A stretch of 64,000 nt of DNA, taken from positions 372,001 to 436,000 of the forward strand of contig JACKKF010000004.1 in NCBI GenBank assembly GCA_020637555.1. Direction: 5' to 3'. Position numbers and translations under genes: made by a program. This stretch comes from Rhodobacter sp. (GTDB taxonomy: Bacteria > Pseudomonadota > Alphaproteobacteria > Rhodobacterales > Rhodobacteraceae). A model generated the notes under the pieces. That model was not told the origin of the DNA and ran no database searches. It saw nothing but the letters and a program-made list of their open reading frames with translations. Shown here in pieces: positions 8,802 to 16,862 of this stretch; within the stretch, counting starts at the first letter, position 1; each line of letters starts with the position of its first letter.

Positions 8802-8870
8802 CCCTCTTTGTGCCGGAAATATCCCGGGGGTGAGCCGCGCACGCGGCGAGGGGGCTGGCCCCCTTGTCCC
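8802..8870 (-). repeat. Intergenic hairpin repeat, copy A1-reverse
   Basis: An inverted copy of the repeat faces A1-forward. The core lies at 8802-8824; on the minus strand it reads GGATATTT then CCGGCACAAAGAGGG. A GGGGGCTGGCCCCC hairpin lies beyond it. With the forward core it makes a roughly 70-bp interrupted palindrome. Confidence 0.7.
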
Positions 8871-8961
8871 GCTCACGGCAAGATGAAGCATCGGATGCGG
8901 GCGCTTGACAGCCCCGCCCTCGGGACGCATGAAACCGGGGCATCGGAACAGGGAGCCCGTC

Positions 8962-9759
8962 ATGGCCGCAGCCACCGAAAAGAAGGAAGGTCTCTGGGAG
9001 ACCGTCAAGACCGTCTTCTGGGCGCTGGTGATCGCGGGCCTGTTCCGCACGCTCTTTTTCCAGCCGTTCTGGATCCCCTCGGGGTCGATGAAGGAAACGC
9101 TGCTGATCGGCGATTTCCTGTTCGTGAACAAGATGGCCTATGGCTATTCGCGGTATTCCTGCCCCTTTGCTCTGTGCCCGATCTCGGGGCGGATCTTCGG
9201 CTCTCTGCCAGAGCGCGGGGACATCGTGGTCTTTCGCCACCCGGTCAGCGGCGACGACCTGATCAAGCGGGTGATCGGCCTGCCGGGGGACCGCATCCAG
9301 GTGCGGGACGGGCTGCTCTATATCAATGACGAGCCGGTCGGCCGACGCCCGGACGGCGATTTCGTCGAACTCTATGACCGTCAGGGTGCCGCGGGCCAGT
9401 ATCCGCGGTGCGAGAATGCGCCGGTCGGCCAGGGTGGTGAATGCCGCAAGGGGCGCGAGATCGAAACCCTGCCGAACGGTGTCAGCTATCCGGTGCTGAA
9501 TATCGAGGACAACGGATTTGCCGACAACACGCCCGTGTTCACGGTGCCCGAGGGGCATGTGTTCTTCATGGGGGACAACCGCGACAATTCGGTCGACTCG
9601 CGCTTTGCGCAGACGGCGGGCGGCGTCGGCTTTGTGCCCGTTGAAAACCTGATCGGGCGCGCCGACCGGGTGATGTTCTCGTCCGCCGGCACGTCGATGC
9701 TGGCCTTCTGGACCTGGCGGCCGGACCGCTTCTTCCATTCGCTGCATTACAGCGAATGA
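8962..9759 (+). CDS. lepB: LepB, signal peptidase I (first tandem copy)
   Basis: Membrane-anchored serine-lysine protease that removes Sec and Tat signal peptides. It has 265 residues: one N-terminal helix (VFWALVIAGLFRTLFF), catalytic Ser42 in PSGSMKET, catalytic Lys102 in GDDLIKRVIGLPGD, and the box E/F motif FFMGDNRDNSVDSR. Two cysteine pairs (CPFALC and RC...EC) lie in the periplasmic part. The start ATG follows GGGAG. A second lepB lies 76 nt downstream with a nearly identical 5' region. The gene precedes rnc and era, as usual. Confidence 0.95.
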   Translation: MAAATEKKEGLWETVKTVFWALVIAGLFRTLFFQPFWIPSGSMKETLLIGDFLFVNKMAYGYSRYSCPFALCPISGRIFGSLPERGDIVVFRHPVSGDDLIKRVIGLPGDRIQVRDGLLYINDEPVGRRPDGDFVELYDRQGAAGQYPRCENAPVGQGGECRKGREIETLPNGVSYPVLNIEDNGFADNTPVFTVPEGHVFFMGDNRDNSVDSRFAQTAGGVGFVPVENLIGRADRVMFSSAGTSMLAFWTWRPDRFFHSLHYSE

Positions 9760-9835
9760 GGGGCGGCGGCTTGACACGGCTATCCGGCACGCCCAAACAG
9801 CCCCGAAACCAAGGGGGCCGGGGAGGCACGGGGCC

Positions 9836-10624
9836 GTGAGCGAGACCACGACGCGCAAGGGTGACGGCTGGTGGGAAACCGTGCGGACCGTCTTCTGGGC
9901 GCTGGTGATCGCGGGGCTGTTCCGCACGCTCTTTTTCCAGCCGTTCTGGATCCCCTCGGGGTCGATGAAGGAAACGCTGCTGATCGGCGATTTCCTGTTC
10001 GTGAACAAGATGGCCTATGGCTGGTCGCGCTGGTCCTGTCCGATGGGGCTGTGCCCGATCGAGGGGCGCCTGTTCGGGGCCATGCCGGAACGCGGCGACA
10101 TCGTCGTCTTTCGCCACCCCGTCAGCGGCGAGGATTATGTGAAACGCCTGATCGGCCTGCCCGGCGACCGCATCCAGATGCGTGCGGGATTGCTTTACAT
10201 CAACGGTGAACCGGTGCGGCGGCAGCCGGCCGAGGACTATGTCGAGACATACGCGCCGCAGGGCGCTGCCGGGCAGATGCCACGGTGTCGCAACCATCCG
10301 CAGCCCGGCGACGCGTGCCGCAAGCGGCGCGAGATCGAAACCCTGCCGAACGGTGTCAGCTATCCGGTGCTGAGCATCCGCGACGGGGGCCGCGCCGATG
10401 ACACCGCCGAATTCACGGTGCCCGAGGGCGCGTTCTTCTTCATGGGCGACAATCGCGACAATTCGCTGGATTCGCGCTTTCCGCAATCGCAAGGTGGCGT
10501 GGGCTTCGTGCCCTATGAGAACCTGATCGGACGCGCCGACCGGGTTGTGTTTTCCTCGGCGGGGTCGTCCATGCTGGCGTTCTGGACCTGGCGGCCCGAC
10601 CGGTATCTGCACGCGCTGGATTGA
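9836..10624 (+). CDS. lepB: LepB paralogue, signal peptidase I (second tandem copy)
   Basis: Second signal peptidase I, 262 residues, with GTG start after GGGGAGG. Catalytic Ser43 (PSGSMKET) and Lys103 (GEDYVKRLIGLPGD) are present, as is FFMGDNRDNSLDSR, so it should be active. DNA 9887-10022 matches 9010-9145 of the first copy with a single mismatch over 136 bp, including synonymous sites, while other parts have diverged. That points to duplication followed by recent gene conversion or strong constraint. The downstream stop is 3 nt before rnc. Confidence 0.94.
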   Translation: MSETTTRKGDGWWETVRTVFWALVIAGLFRTLFFQPFWIPSGSMKETLLIGDFLFVNKMAYGWSRWSCPMGLCPIEGRLFGAMPERGDIVVFRHPVSGEDYVKRLIGLPGDRIQMRAGLLYINGEPVRRQPAEDYVETYAPQGAAGQMPRCRNHPQPGDACRKRREIETLPNGVSYPVLSIRDGGRADDTAEFTVPEGAFFFMGDNRDNSLDSRFPQSQGGVGFVPYENLIGRADRVVFSSAGSSMLAFWTWRPDRYLHALD

Positions 10625-10627
10625 GCC

Positions 10628-11323
10628 ATGGCCAAGGACCCCGCATTGTCAGCCGATCTGTCCGCCTTTGCGCAAAGGCTGGGTCATGTGTTCGACCGCC
10701 CCGCGCTGCTGATCCGCGCCGTGACCCATGCGTCGGCCGGGTCCAGCACCCGCGCCCACAATCAGCGGTTGGAGTTTCTGGGCGACCGGGTGCTGGGACT
10801 GGTCATCGCCGAGGCGCTGTTCGCCGCCGACCGCAAGGCGACCGAGGGGCAATTGGCGCCGCGCTTCAACGCCCTGGTGCGCAAGGAAACCTGCGCCGAT
10901 GTGGCGCGGGCGATCGACCTGGGCGCCGTGCTGAAGCTGGGCCGCTCCGAGATGCTGTCCGGCGGCCGCCGCAAGGAGGCGCTGCTGGGTGACGCGATGG
11001 AGGCCGTCCTGGCCGCGGTCTATCTGGATGGCGGGCTCGAAGCCGCCCGCGCGGTGATCCTGCGGCACTGGTCCGGCCGGGTCGACAGTGTGGACGACGA
11101 CGCCCGCGACGCCAAGACCGCGTTGCAGGAATGGGCCCAGGCGCGCGGCGAGGCACCGCCCGGCTATCACGAGATCGCGCGCGAGGGCCCGCCCCATGCT
11201 CCGGTGTTCACCATCGAGGCGCGGCTTGCTGACGGGCGTTCGGCGCGGGCCGAGGCCGGGTCCAAACGCGCCGGCGAACAGGCCGCGGCCAAGGCGTTGC
11301 TGGACCTCGTGTCGGCATCGTGA
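10628..11323 (+). CDS. rnc: Rnc, ribonuclease III
   Basis: Double-strand-specific endoribonuclease that matures rRNA and processes mRNAs. It has 231 residues. The catalytic domain has the signature QRLEFLGDRVLGL with E49 and D53, and ALLGDAMEAVLAAVYLDGG with the downstream acidic residues. The C-terminal dsRNA-binding domain includes KTALQEWAQARG, the GPPHAPVFTIEA stretch and GSKRAGEQAAAKALL. It is tightly coupled to lepB upstream and overlaps the EamA gene by GTGA. Confidence 0.96.
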   Translation: MAKDPALSADLSAFAQRLGHVFDRPALLIRAVTHASAGSSTRAHNQRLEFLGDRVLGLVIAEALFAADRKATEGQLAPRFNALVRKETCADVARAIDLGAVLKLGRSEMLSGGRRKEALLGDAMEAVLAAVYLDGGLEAARAVILRHWSGRVDSVDDDARDAKTALQEWAQARGEAPPGYHEIAREGPPHAPVFTIEARLADGRSARAEAGSKRAGEQAAAKALLDLVSAS

Positions 11324-12183
11324 CGCCCGCCCTCAACCGGCGCGGCGCAGGGTTCATGGTGCTGGCGATGGCCTGTTTCGCCGTCGAGGATGCCTGCGTC
11401 AAATCGGCCGCCGCGATCGTGCCCCCGTCGACGGTGATGATCGGCTTCGGCCTGACGGCGATGGCCGTCTTTGCGGCGCTGGCGCTGATCCGGGGCGAGC
11501 GCGTGCTGCCCCCGCTGTCGCGGGGCCTTGCCGTTCGCGCCGGTTTCGAACTGGCCGGGCGGCTCTTCTATTCGCTTGCCCTGGCGTTTTCCGGGCTGGG
11601 GGTGACTTCGGCGATCCTGCAGGCGACGCCACTGGTCGTCGTGTCGGGGGCGGTCTGGGTCTTTGGGGAACGGGTCGGATGGCGGCGCTGGACGGCGATC
11701 GGACTGGGCCTGATCGGGGTGCTCATGGTGCTGCGCCCCTCGGCAAGCGGGGTGACGCTGTCGGCGCTGTTCGCTCTGCTGGGCATGATCGGGTTCGCCG
11801 GTCGCGATCTGGCAACCCGCGCAGCGCCTCCGACCGTGACCAATGCGCAGTTGGGGGTGCTGGGCATGGGGGTGCTGTTTCTGGCCGGCGTGGTGGTGGC
11901 GGCGGTCTCGGGGCAGATGCCGGTCGTGCCGCCCGTGGCGGCGGTTGGCCGGATCCTGGGCGCGGCGCTGTTCGGGGTGTCGGCCTATGCCGCGCTGACG
12001 GCGGCCATGCGCATGGGCGAGGTGTCGGTCGTCACGCCGTTTCGCTATACCCGGCTCGTCTTTGCGCTGGGTCTGGCCTGGATGCTGTTCGGCGAAGTGC
12101 CCGACGCGATGATGCTGGCGGGTTCGGTGCTGATCGTGGGCTCGGGCCTCTTCACGCTGGCCCGCGGACGGCGCATGGTATAA
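11320..12183 (+). CDS. EamA/DMT-family permease
   Basis: A 287-residue membrane protein with about ten helices in two EamA repeats: residues 10-140 ending VWVFGERVGWRRWTAIGLGLIGVLMVL, and 150-285 ending FALGLAWMLFGEVPDAMMLAGSVLIVG. DMT-superfamily members export metabolites or import nucleotides and amines; the substrate is unknown. It is inserted between rnc and era, overlapping rnc by GTGA. Confidence 0.85.
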   Translation: MTPALNRRGAGFMVLAMACFAVEDACVKSAAAIVPPSTVMIGFGLTAMAVFAALALIRGERVLPPLSRGLAVRAGFELAGRLFYSLALAFSGLGVTSAILQATPLVVVSGAVWVFGERVGWRRWTAIGLGLIGVLMVLRPSASGVTLSALFALLGMIGFAGRDLATRAAPPTVTNAQLGVLGMGVLFLAGVVVAAVSGQMPVVPPVAAVGRILGAALFGVSAYAALTAAMRMGEVSVVTPFRYTRLVFALGLAWMLFGEVPDAMMLAGSVLIVGSGLFTLARGRRMV

Positions 12184-12211
12184 GGCGGCTAGCGCAGCCA
12201 GAGGACACACC

Positions 12212-13123
12212 ATGACCACACGCGCGGGCTTCGTTGCCCTGATCGGAGAACCCAACGCGGGCAAATCGACCCTGTTGAACCGCATGGTCGGGGCGAAAGT
12301 GTCCATCGTCACCCACAAGGTGCAGACGACCCGCGCGCGCATTCGCGGAATCGCGATGGATGGCGATGCGCAGATCGTTTTCGTCGATACGCCCGGCCTG
12401 TTCCGCCCGCGCCGCCGCCTGGACCGGGCCATGATCGCGGCCGCCTGGGGGGGCGCTGCGGACGCGGACATCGTCGTGCTGTTGATCGAGGCCCACCGCG
12501 GCCTGACCGAGGGCGCCCAGACCATCATCGACGCGTTGAAGGAGCGTGCGACACCCGGGCAGGTGGTGGCCCTGGCAATCAACAAGATCGACAAGGTGAA
12601 GTCCGAAACCCTTCTGGCACTGACGCAGGACCTGAACGCGGCATTTCCGTTTGCCAGGACCTTCATGATTTCAGCCGAGCGTGGCTATGGCACCGATGCC
12701 TTGCGCAGCTGGTTGGGCGAAACCCTGCCCGAGGGGCCCTGGCTCTATCCCGAGGACCAGATCGCCGACCTGCCGCTCAGAATGATCGCCGCCGAAATGA
12801 CGCGCGAAAAATGCACGCTCAGACTGCACCAGGAGTTGCCCTACGAGCTGACCGTCGAAACCGAGAAATGGGAAGACCGCGAAGACGGGTCGGTGCGCAT
12901 CGATCAGGTGATCTATGTCGCCCGCGATGGCCACAAGGGGATCGTTCTGGGTCACAAGGGCGAGACGGTCAAGGCGATCGGCCAGCAGGCCCGGGCCGAG
13001 ATCGCGACATTTCTCGACCGCAAGGTGCACCTGTTCCTGACCGTTCGCGTGCGTGAGAACTGGCTCAACGAAAGCGAACGCTACAGCGAGATGGGGCTCG
13101 ATTTTCGCGATGGCGATGCCTGA
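12212..13123 (+). CDS. era: Era, 30S-assembly GTPase
   Basis: GTPase that binds 16S rRNA near the anti-SD region during small-subunit maturation. It has 303 residues. G1 is GEPNAGKST (12-20), the switch region is QTTRARIRG, G3 is DTPG, and G4 is NKID. A C-terminal KH domain follows, with EKWEDREDGSVRIDQVIYV and GHKGIVLGHKGETVKAIGQ. It sits downstream of rnc, a conserved pairing. Confidence 0.96.
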   Translation: MTTRAGFVALIGEPNAGKSTLLNRMVGAKVSIVTHKVQTTRARIRGIAMDGDAQIVFVDTPGLFRPRRRLDRAMIAAAWGGAADADIVVLLIEAHRGLTEGAQTIIDALKERATPGQVVALAINKIDKVKSETLLALTQDLNAAFPFARTFMISAERGYGTDALRSWLGETLPEGPWLYPEDQIADLPLRMIAAEMTREKCTLRLHQELPYELTVETEKWEDREDGSVRIDQVIYVARDGHKGIVLGHKGETVKAIGQQARAEIATFLDRKVHLFLTVRVRENWLNESERYSEMGLDFRDGDA

Positions 13124-13131
13124 GACGACGA

Positions 13132-13189
13132 TCATCTTGTCGAAAATACGCACCGGGGTTTCCAAAGGGGGGGCGTGCCCCCCCTTTGG
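13132..13189 (-). repeat. Intergenic hairpin repeat, copy B1 (reverse)
   Basis: On the minus strand a perfect 12-bp hairpin (13162-13173 with 13178-13189, CACG loop) is followed by the core 13132-13153, GTGCGTATTT then TCGACAAGATGA. The outer end lies 8 nt past the era stop. It mirrors copy B2 on the other side of the DUF1491 gene. Confidence 0.75.
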
Positions 13190-13201
13190 CGAGGGAGCGC
13201 G

Positions 13202-13225
13202 AGGGGCGAGCAGCCCCTCGCCCCT
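13202..13225. repeat. 9-bp hairpin just upstream of the DUF1491 start
   Basis: AGGGGCGAG (13202-13210) pairs with CTCGCCCCT (13217-13225) around a CAGCCC loop. It ends 3 nt before the DUF1491 ATG, where a Shine-Dalgarno would be expected but is absent. It could affect translation. Confidence 0.5.
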
Positions 13226-13228
13226 CCG

Positions 13229-13564
13229 ATGACGCCACGCCTGACCGCGGGTTTCTGGGTCCAGGCCTATCTGACCCGCCTGAGACTGGCCGACATCCCG
13301 GCCTTTGTCGTGCGCAAGGGCGACGAAACCGCGGGTGCGGTCATGATCAAGCAAAGCCCCCTCGACGGCACGGCGACGCTGTTCCAGCGCGAGTTCGACC
13401 TGATGGCCGACAGCCGGCGCTGGGTCCAGGTCATGCGGGACACCGAACGCGCCGTGGACGACCGACTGGCGCGCGAGCGCGCGCGCGATCCGGATCTGTG
13501 GGTGATCGAGATCGAGGATCGCGCGGGGCGAACGCTTCTCGAGCAGCCCGGGCTGGACGGATAA
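13229..13564 (+). CDS. DUF1491 family protein
   Basis: A 111-residue soluble protein starting MTPRLTAGFWVQAYLTRLRL, with FVVRKGDETAGAVMIKQ, a WVQVM segment, and the C-terminal DLWVIEIEDRAGRTLLEQPG. This matches DUF1491, a family I know only from alphaproteobacteria, often near era. Function unknown. The start is set by the family N-terminus; no clear ribosome site precedes it, and a hairpin lies there instead. Hairpin repeats B1 and B2 flank it in opposite orientation. Confidence 0.82.
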   Translation: MTPRLTAGFWVQAYLTRLRLADIPAFVVRKGDETAGAVMIKQSPLDGTATLFQREFDLMADSRRWVQVMRDTERAVDDRLARERARDPDLWVIEIEDRAGRTLLEQPGLDG

Positions 13565-13573
13565 GGCAGCGCC

Positions 13574-13658
13574 GGGGGGCTGCCGCCCCCCCGGACCCCC
13601 TGCTTCAAGGGGGGCACGCCCCCCTTGAAAATCCCTGTGCGTATTTCGGACAAGATGA
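13574..13658 (+). repeat. Intergenic hairpin repeat, copy B2
   Basis: Hairpin one is 13574-13580 with 13585-13591 (TGCC loop). Hairpin two is the 11-bp stem 13604-13614 with 13619-13629 (CACG loop). The core 13637-13658 follows, GTGCGTATTT then CGGACAAGATGA. The 57 bp from 13602 match copy B3 (from 50544) with one mismatch. Confidence 0.8.
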
Positions 13659-13726
13659 TGGGCGAGGTCTGTTCTCTTGCCACGGGCCGCGGGACGGGAT
13701 AGGCCCGCGAAAACCCCGGAGGCCCC

Positions 13727-14596
13727 ATGCCCACCTATACCGCCCTGACGACCCTGCCCGATGAAACCCGCGCTCAGGCTCTGGGCGAGGCGCTGGAGGA
13801 TCTGGAACCCGAGCCCGTCGGCGTCGGGGTGTTCGAGCTCGAGGACGGGTCGGGCCTGTGGGAGGTCGGCGCCTATTTCACCGAAGCGCCGGACGAGATC
13901 GCCCTGACCCTGATGGCCGCTGCCTTTGGATCGGCCGAGTTCGCGATTTCCGAGCTGCCCGAGATCGACTGGGTGGCCCATGTCCGGCGCGAGTTGAAGC
14001 CGGTCGAGGCCGGTCGCTTTTTCGTTTACGGAAGCCATGATGCCGAGAAGCTGCCCGAGGGCCGGATCGGTCTGCTGATCGAGGCGGCGATGGCTTTTGG
14101 AACCGGGCACCACGGCACGACCCTGGGCTGCCTGCGCGCACTGGATCGTCTGGCGGACCGCGGTTTTCACGGCAGGAACGTGATCGACGTGGGCTGTGGC
14201 ACGGCGGTTCTGGCGATGGGGGCCGCGCGGCTCTGGCCCGAGCCGGTTCTGGCGACCGACATCGACGCGGTTGCCGTCGATGTGGCGGCGGCGAATGTGG
14301 ATGCCAACGGCCTGTCGGGACGCGTCGATTGTCTGGAGGCCGTAGGGTTCGACCACCCCGCGATCCATGCGCGGGCGCCCTATGATCTGGTCTTTGCCAA
14401 CATCCTGAAGGGGCCGCTGATCCAGATCGCGCCCGACATGGGGCAGCATACCGCGCCTGGCAGTCTGGCGATCCTGTCCGGCTTGCTGGTCACCCAGGCG
14501 GCCGACGTTCTTGCTGCCTATGCCGCCGCCGGCTTTGCCGAGGTCGAGCGCGAGGAGATCGGCGAATGGGCCACTCTGGTGCTGCGCCGCGCCTGA
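13727..14596 (+). CDS. prmA: PrmA, ribosomal protein L11 methyltransferase
   Basis: SAM-dependent methyltransferase acting on L11. It has 289 residues. The N-terminal substrate-recognition half is followed by the Rossmann domain with AFGTGHHGTTLGCL, SAM motif I NVIDVGCGTAVLAMGA, an acidic strand VLATDIDAVAVD, and FANILKGPLIQIAPDM, the equivalent of the NxL motif of PrmA. The ATG follows GGAGGCCCC. It stands alone between repeat B2 and a small membrane protein gene. Confidence 0.93.
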   Translation: MPTYTALTTLPDETRAQALGEALEDLEPEPVGVGVFELEDGSGLWEVGAYFTEAPDEIALTLMAAAFGSAEFAISELPEIDWVAHVRRELKPVEAGRFFVYGSHDAEKLPEGRIGLLIEAAMAFGTGHHGTTLGCLRALDRLADRGFHGRNVIDVGCGTAVLAMGAARLWPEPVLATDIDAVAVDVAAANVDANGLSGRVDCLEAVGFDHPAIHARAPYDLVFANILKGPLIQIAPDMGQHTAPGSLAILSGLLVTQAADVLAAYAAAGFAEVEREEIGEWATLVLRRA

Positions 14597-14656
14597 TTTT
14601 TGCCGCGTTTGGCCGCTAGGGTCGGAGTCCTGACAGTTTCCAGGGCGAGCAAGCCG

Positions 14657-14956
14657 ATGCAGAGTGCCGATTTTTTCCGCCGGATGGACCATGTCCTGAC
14701 CGAGCGTGTCGAAGCCAAGAGAACCCGCGAAAACCCATGGCGCCTGCGCGCCATGCGCGTGTCAGGTGTGCTGACCGGGGCGATCGTCTGCTTCTTCCTG
14801 TTGAAGGGCGCCGCCCTGGCCAGCCGCGACGCAGGGTTCGCGCCGCCGCTTCCGCCGGATGCCGGGTTCGGCGCGCAGGTCTATTACTGGTTCGCGGGTG
14901 CTGATCCGATCAGCGCCACGCTGGCCGCCGCCTTGCGTGGTCCCACACGGGGCTGA
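14657..14956 (+). CDS. Small membrane protein, unknown function
   Basis: A 99-residue protein MQSADFFRRMDHVLTER... with a basic, probably cytoplasmic N-terminus and one helix (MRVSGVLTGAIVCFFLLKGAAL). A short periplasmic tail is rich in Pro, Gly and Ala. No domain is recognised. GGGCGAG precedes the chosen ATG. It is followed by an exact repeat of GGGGCTGAGC around its stop and then a terminator. Confidence 0.65.
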   Translation: MQSADFFRRMDHVLTERVEAKRTRENPWRLRAMRVSGVLTGAIVCFFLLKGAALASRDAGFAPPLPPDAGFGAQVYYWFAGADPISATLAAALRGPTRG

Positions 14957-14989
14957 GCGGGGCTGAGCGGGGTCCACCGCCAACAAGAA

Positions 14990-15020
14990 CGCCGCCGCGG
15001 TTTCCCGGGGCGGCGCTTTT
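14990..15020. terminator. Bidirectional rho-independent terminator
   Basis: A 7-bp stem CGCCGCC/GGCGGCG (14990-14996 with 15009-15015) is followed by CTTTT on the plus strand and by TTCTTGTT on the minus strand. It separates the convergent small membrane protein gene and the DUF1127 gene. Confidence 0.7.
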
Positions 15021-15040
15021 CCTGTCGCGGGTGGCGGGGA

Positions 15041-15250
15041 TCAACGCAGGGCGTTGATCACACCGTCGATGTCACCACGGCACAGGCCGATATCGTCCAG
15101 TTCGCGGTCCGTCAGCTTGGCGAGTTCGCGGCGGGTGACGCGCAGGTCGTTCCACGCAGCGATGCGGGCGAAGAAATCGGCGACCGAGAACCCGAGCGAA
15201 CGGCCGAACACGCCATCGGCAACGGGGCGGGCGGAGGCAAAAAAGGCCAT
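15041..15250 (-). CDS. DUF1127 (YjiS-like) small protein
   Basis: A 69-residue protein with the C-terminal DUF1127 motif: WNDLRVTRRELAKLTDRELDDIGLCRGDID. GGAG lies just before the ATG at 15248-15250. In Rhodobacter sphaeroides a similar-sized DUF1127 protein (CcaF1) is a stress-induced RNA-binding protein. Whether this is its orthologue is inference. It is transcribed alone and ends at the shared terminator. Confidence 0.85.
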   Translation of the reverse strand: MAFFASARPVADGVFGRSLGFSVADFFARIAAWNDLRVTRRELAKLTDRELDDIGLCRGDIDGVINALR

Positions 15251-15572
15251 CGGAGGCTCCTGTCGTTTCAATACTGCTGAAGCATTGTGCTTCTGACGCC
15301 CAGATAGCCGAGCGGTCGGGCAGTGTGTAGACGGAATTGCTGCATTGCAGCTATGCGCGAATGGCATGACTGCAAGGGCACGACAAAAAGCCCTTCTCGC
15401 GGGGGTGCGGATGGAATGCGACCACATTAGCCCCGTTCACGCCGGATGCAATGGCTGAATGCGCGCCTTGGGTGGAAAAACCGCTTTCTTCTGGCCAATG
15501 TTCCCTTTTCGTGCTAATTGCCACGGCAAGCACGGAACAACCGTGCAGGGGCATCGAAGGGCAGGGTGACGC
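15251..15572. other. Intergenic region between DUF1127 and ruvC
   Basis: 322 bp with no convincing gene. It holds the divergent upstream regions. I see a small hairpin GCTGC-ATT-GCAGC at 15339-15351 and an imperfect SOS-like GTTC-N7-GTGC at 15500-15514 (the alphaproteobacterial LexA box would be GTTC-N7-GTTC). No strong promoter hexamers are assignable. Confidence 0.4.
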
Positions 15573-16076
15573 ATGCGTGTGATGGGAATCGACCCGGGTT
15601 TACGCAACCTTGGCTGGGGGGTGATCGATGTTGACGGGTCGCGCCTGCGCCATGTCGCGAACGGTGTTCTGCATTCGGAAGGGGCCGATCTGGCCAGCCG
15701 GCTGCTGAGCCTGCATATCCAGCTTGAAAACGTCCTGCGTGCGCAGTCGCCCGATTGCGCAGCGGTGGAGCAGACGTTTGTCAACAAGGATGCCGTGGCC
15801 ACGCTGAAACTGGGCCATGCGCGGGCGATCGCCCTGCTGGTGCCCGCGCAGGCCGGGCTTGTGGTCGGGGAATATGCGCCCAATGCGGTGAAAAAGGCGG
15901 TGGTGGGCGTGGGCAAGGCCGCCAAGGTGCAGGTCGATCACATGGTGCGGATGCAGTTGCCCGGGGTGACCATCGCCGGGCCGGATTCCGCCGATGCGCT
16001 TGCGGTTGCGATCTGCCATGCCTTTCACATGCAAAGTGCCGGCCGGTTGCAGGCCGCCTTGAGGGCTGCGGAATGA
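15573..16076 (+). CDS. ruvC: RuvC, Holliday junction resolvase
   Basis: Endonuclease that cuts Holliday junctions in recombination repair. It has 167 residues. Catalytic acid residues are visible in MGIDPGLRNLGWG (first Asp), AAVEQTFVNKDA (Glu) and the C-terminal PDSADALAVAICH (Asp/His). NAVKKAVVGVGKAAKVQV is the DNA-binding stretch. It overlaps ruvA by ATGA; ruvC, ruvA and ruvB form one operon. Confidence 0.96.
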   Translation: MRVMGIDPGLRNLGWGVIDVDGSRLRHVANGVLHSEGADLASRLLSLHIQLENVLRAQSPDCAAVEQTFVNKDAVATLKLGHARAIALLVPAQAGLVVGEYAPNAVKKAVVGVGKAAKVQVDHMVRMQLPGVTIAGPDSADALAVAICHAFHMQSAGRLQAALRAAE

Positions 16077-16786
16077 TCGGCAAACTGTCGGGTCGGATCG
16101 ACTATCGTGCCTCGGACCACATTCTTCTGGATGTGAAGGGCGTCGGCTATATCGTCCATGTGTCGGAGCGCACGCTGATGGCGTTGCCCGGGCCGGGCGG
16201 CATGGCCGCGCTTTATACCGAATTGCTGGTAAGAGAGGATCTTCTGCAGCTTTTCGGCTTCCTGACCCTGGCCGAAAAGGAATGGCACCGCCTGCTGATG
16301 TCGGTGCAAGGCGTGGGCGCCAAGGCGGCGATGGCCATTCTCGGCACCCTGGGGCCGGACGGGGTCTCGCGGGCGATCGCGATCGGTGACGCAGGGGCGG
16401 TGCGCAAGGCGCCGGGTGTCGGGCCTAAACTGGCGCAGCGCGTGGTGCTGGAACTGAAGGACAAGGCCCCCGCCGTCATGGCGATGGGGGCGTCCGCGGC
16501 GGATCTCACGCCGGACGATTCGGATGCGGTGATCGAACCGGTCGCGGCGACCGACACGGTTGCGGGCGACGCGGCGCCGGGCAAGGGCCCGGTGGGGTCG
16601 GGCGGCGCGCGCGCGGCCTCGCGCCGGCAGGCGCAACAGGCGCAGGCCGATGCGTTGTCCGCGTTGACCAACCTGGGCTATGGCCCGTCCGAGGCCGCGC
16701 AAGCCGTTGCCACGGCCGCGGAAGAGCACGCCGATACCTCTGCGCTGATCCGCGCGGCCCTCAAGCTGCTGGCGCCCAGCGCATGA
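16073..16786 (+). CDS. ruvA: RuvA, Holliday junction branch-migration subunit
   Basis: DNA-binding subunit of the RuvAB motor, 237 residues. Domain I is MIGKLSGRIDYRASDHILLDVKGVGYIVHVS. Domain II carries the helix-hairpin-helix stretches LMSVQGVGAKAAMAILG and RKAPGVGPKLAQRVVLELK. A flexible acidic linker (about residues 145-185) leads to domain III, with DALSALTNLGYGPSEAAQAV, which contacts RuvB. The ATG overlaps the ruvC stop. Confidence 0.96.
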   Translation: MIGKLSGRIDYRASDHILLDVKGVGYIVHVSERTLMALPGPGGMAALYTELLVREDLLQLFGFLTLAEKEWHRLLMSVQGVGAKAAMAILGTLGPDGVSRAIAIGDAGAVRKAPGVGPKLAQRVVLELKDKAPAVMAMGASAADLTPDDSDAVIEPVAATDTVAGDAAPGKGPVGSGGARAASRRQAQQAQADALSALTNLGYGPSEAAQAVATAAEEHADTSALIRAALKLLAPSA

Positions 16787-16862
16787 CCGGCCCGCATGCA
16801 GCCTGTCCGGACCACCCGAACCAGATGTTGACCCCACGCGGCCTTTCCGATCAACCTGCCCC

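Noticed and set aside
13574..13629. Intrinsic terminators at the hairpin repeats
   Set aside because: Stems are strong but no run of T follows on either strand; called repeats instead.
12671..14692. Antisense open frame across era, DUF1491 and prmA
   Set aside because: No protein family signal and real genes on the plus strand; an artefact of high GC.
15300..15375. tRNA-Ser-like stretch GCCGAGCGGTC
   Set aside because: No T-loop GTTCGA sequence, no acceptor stem and no anticodon arm can be folded around it.
15500..15514. SOS box upstream of ruvC
   Set aside because: GTTC-N7-GTGC has a mismatch in the second half-site, and such near matches are expected by chance.
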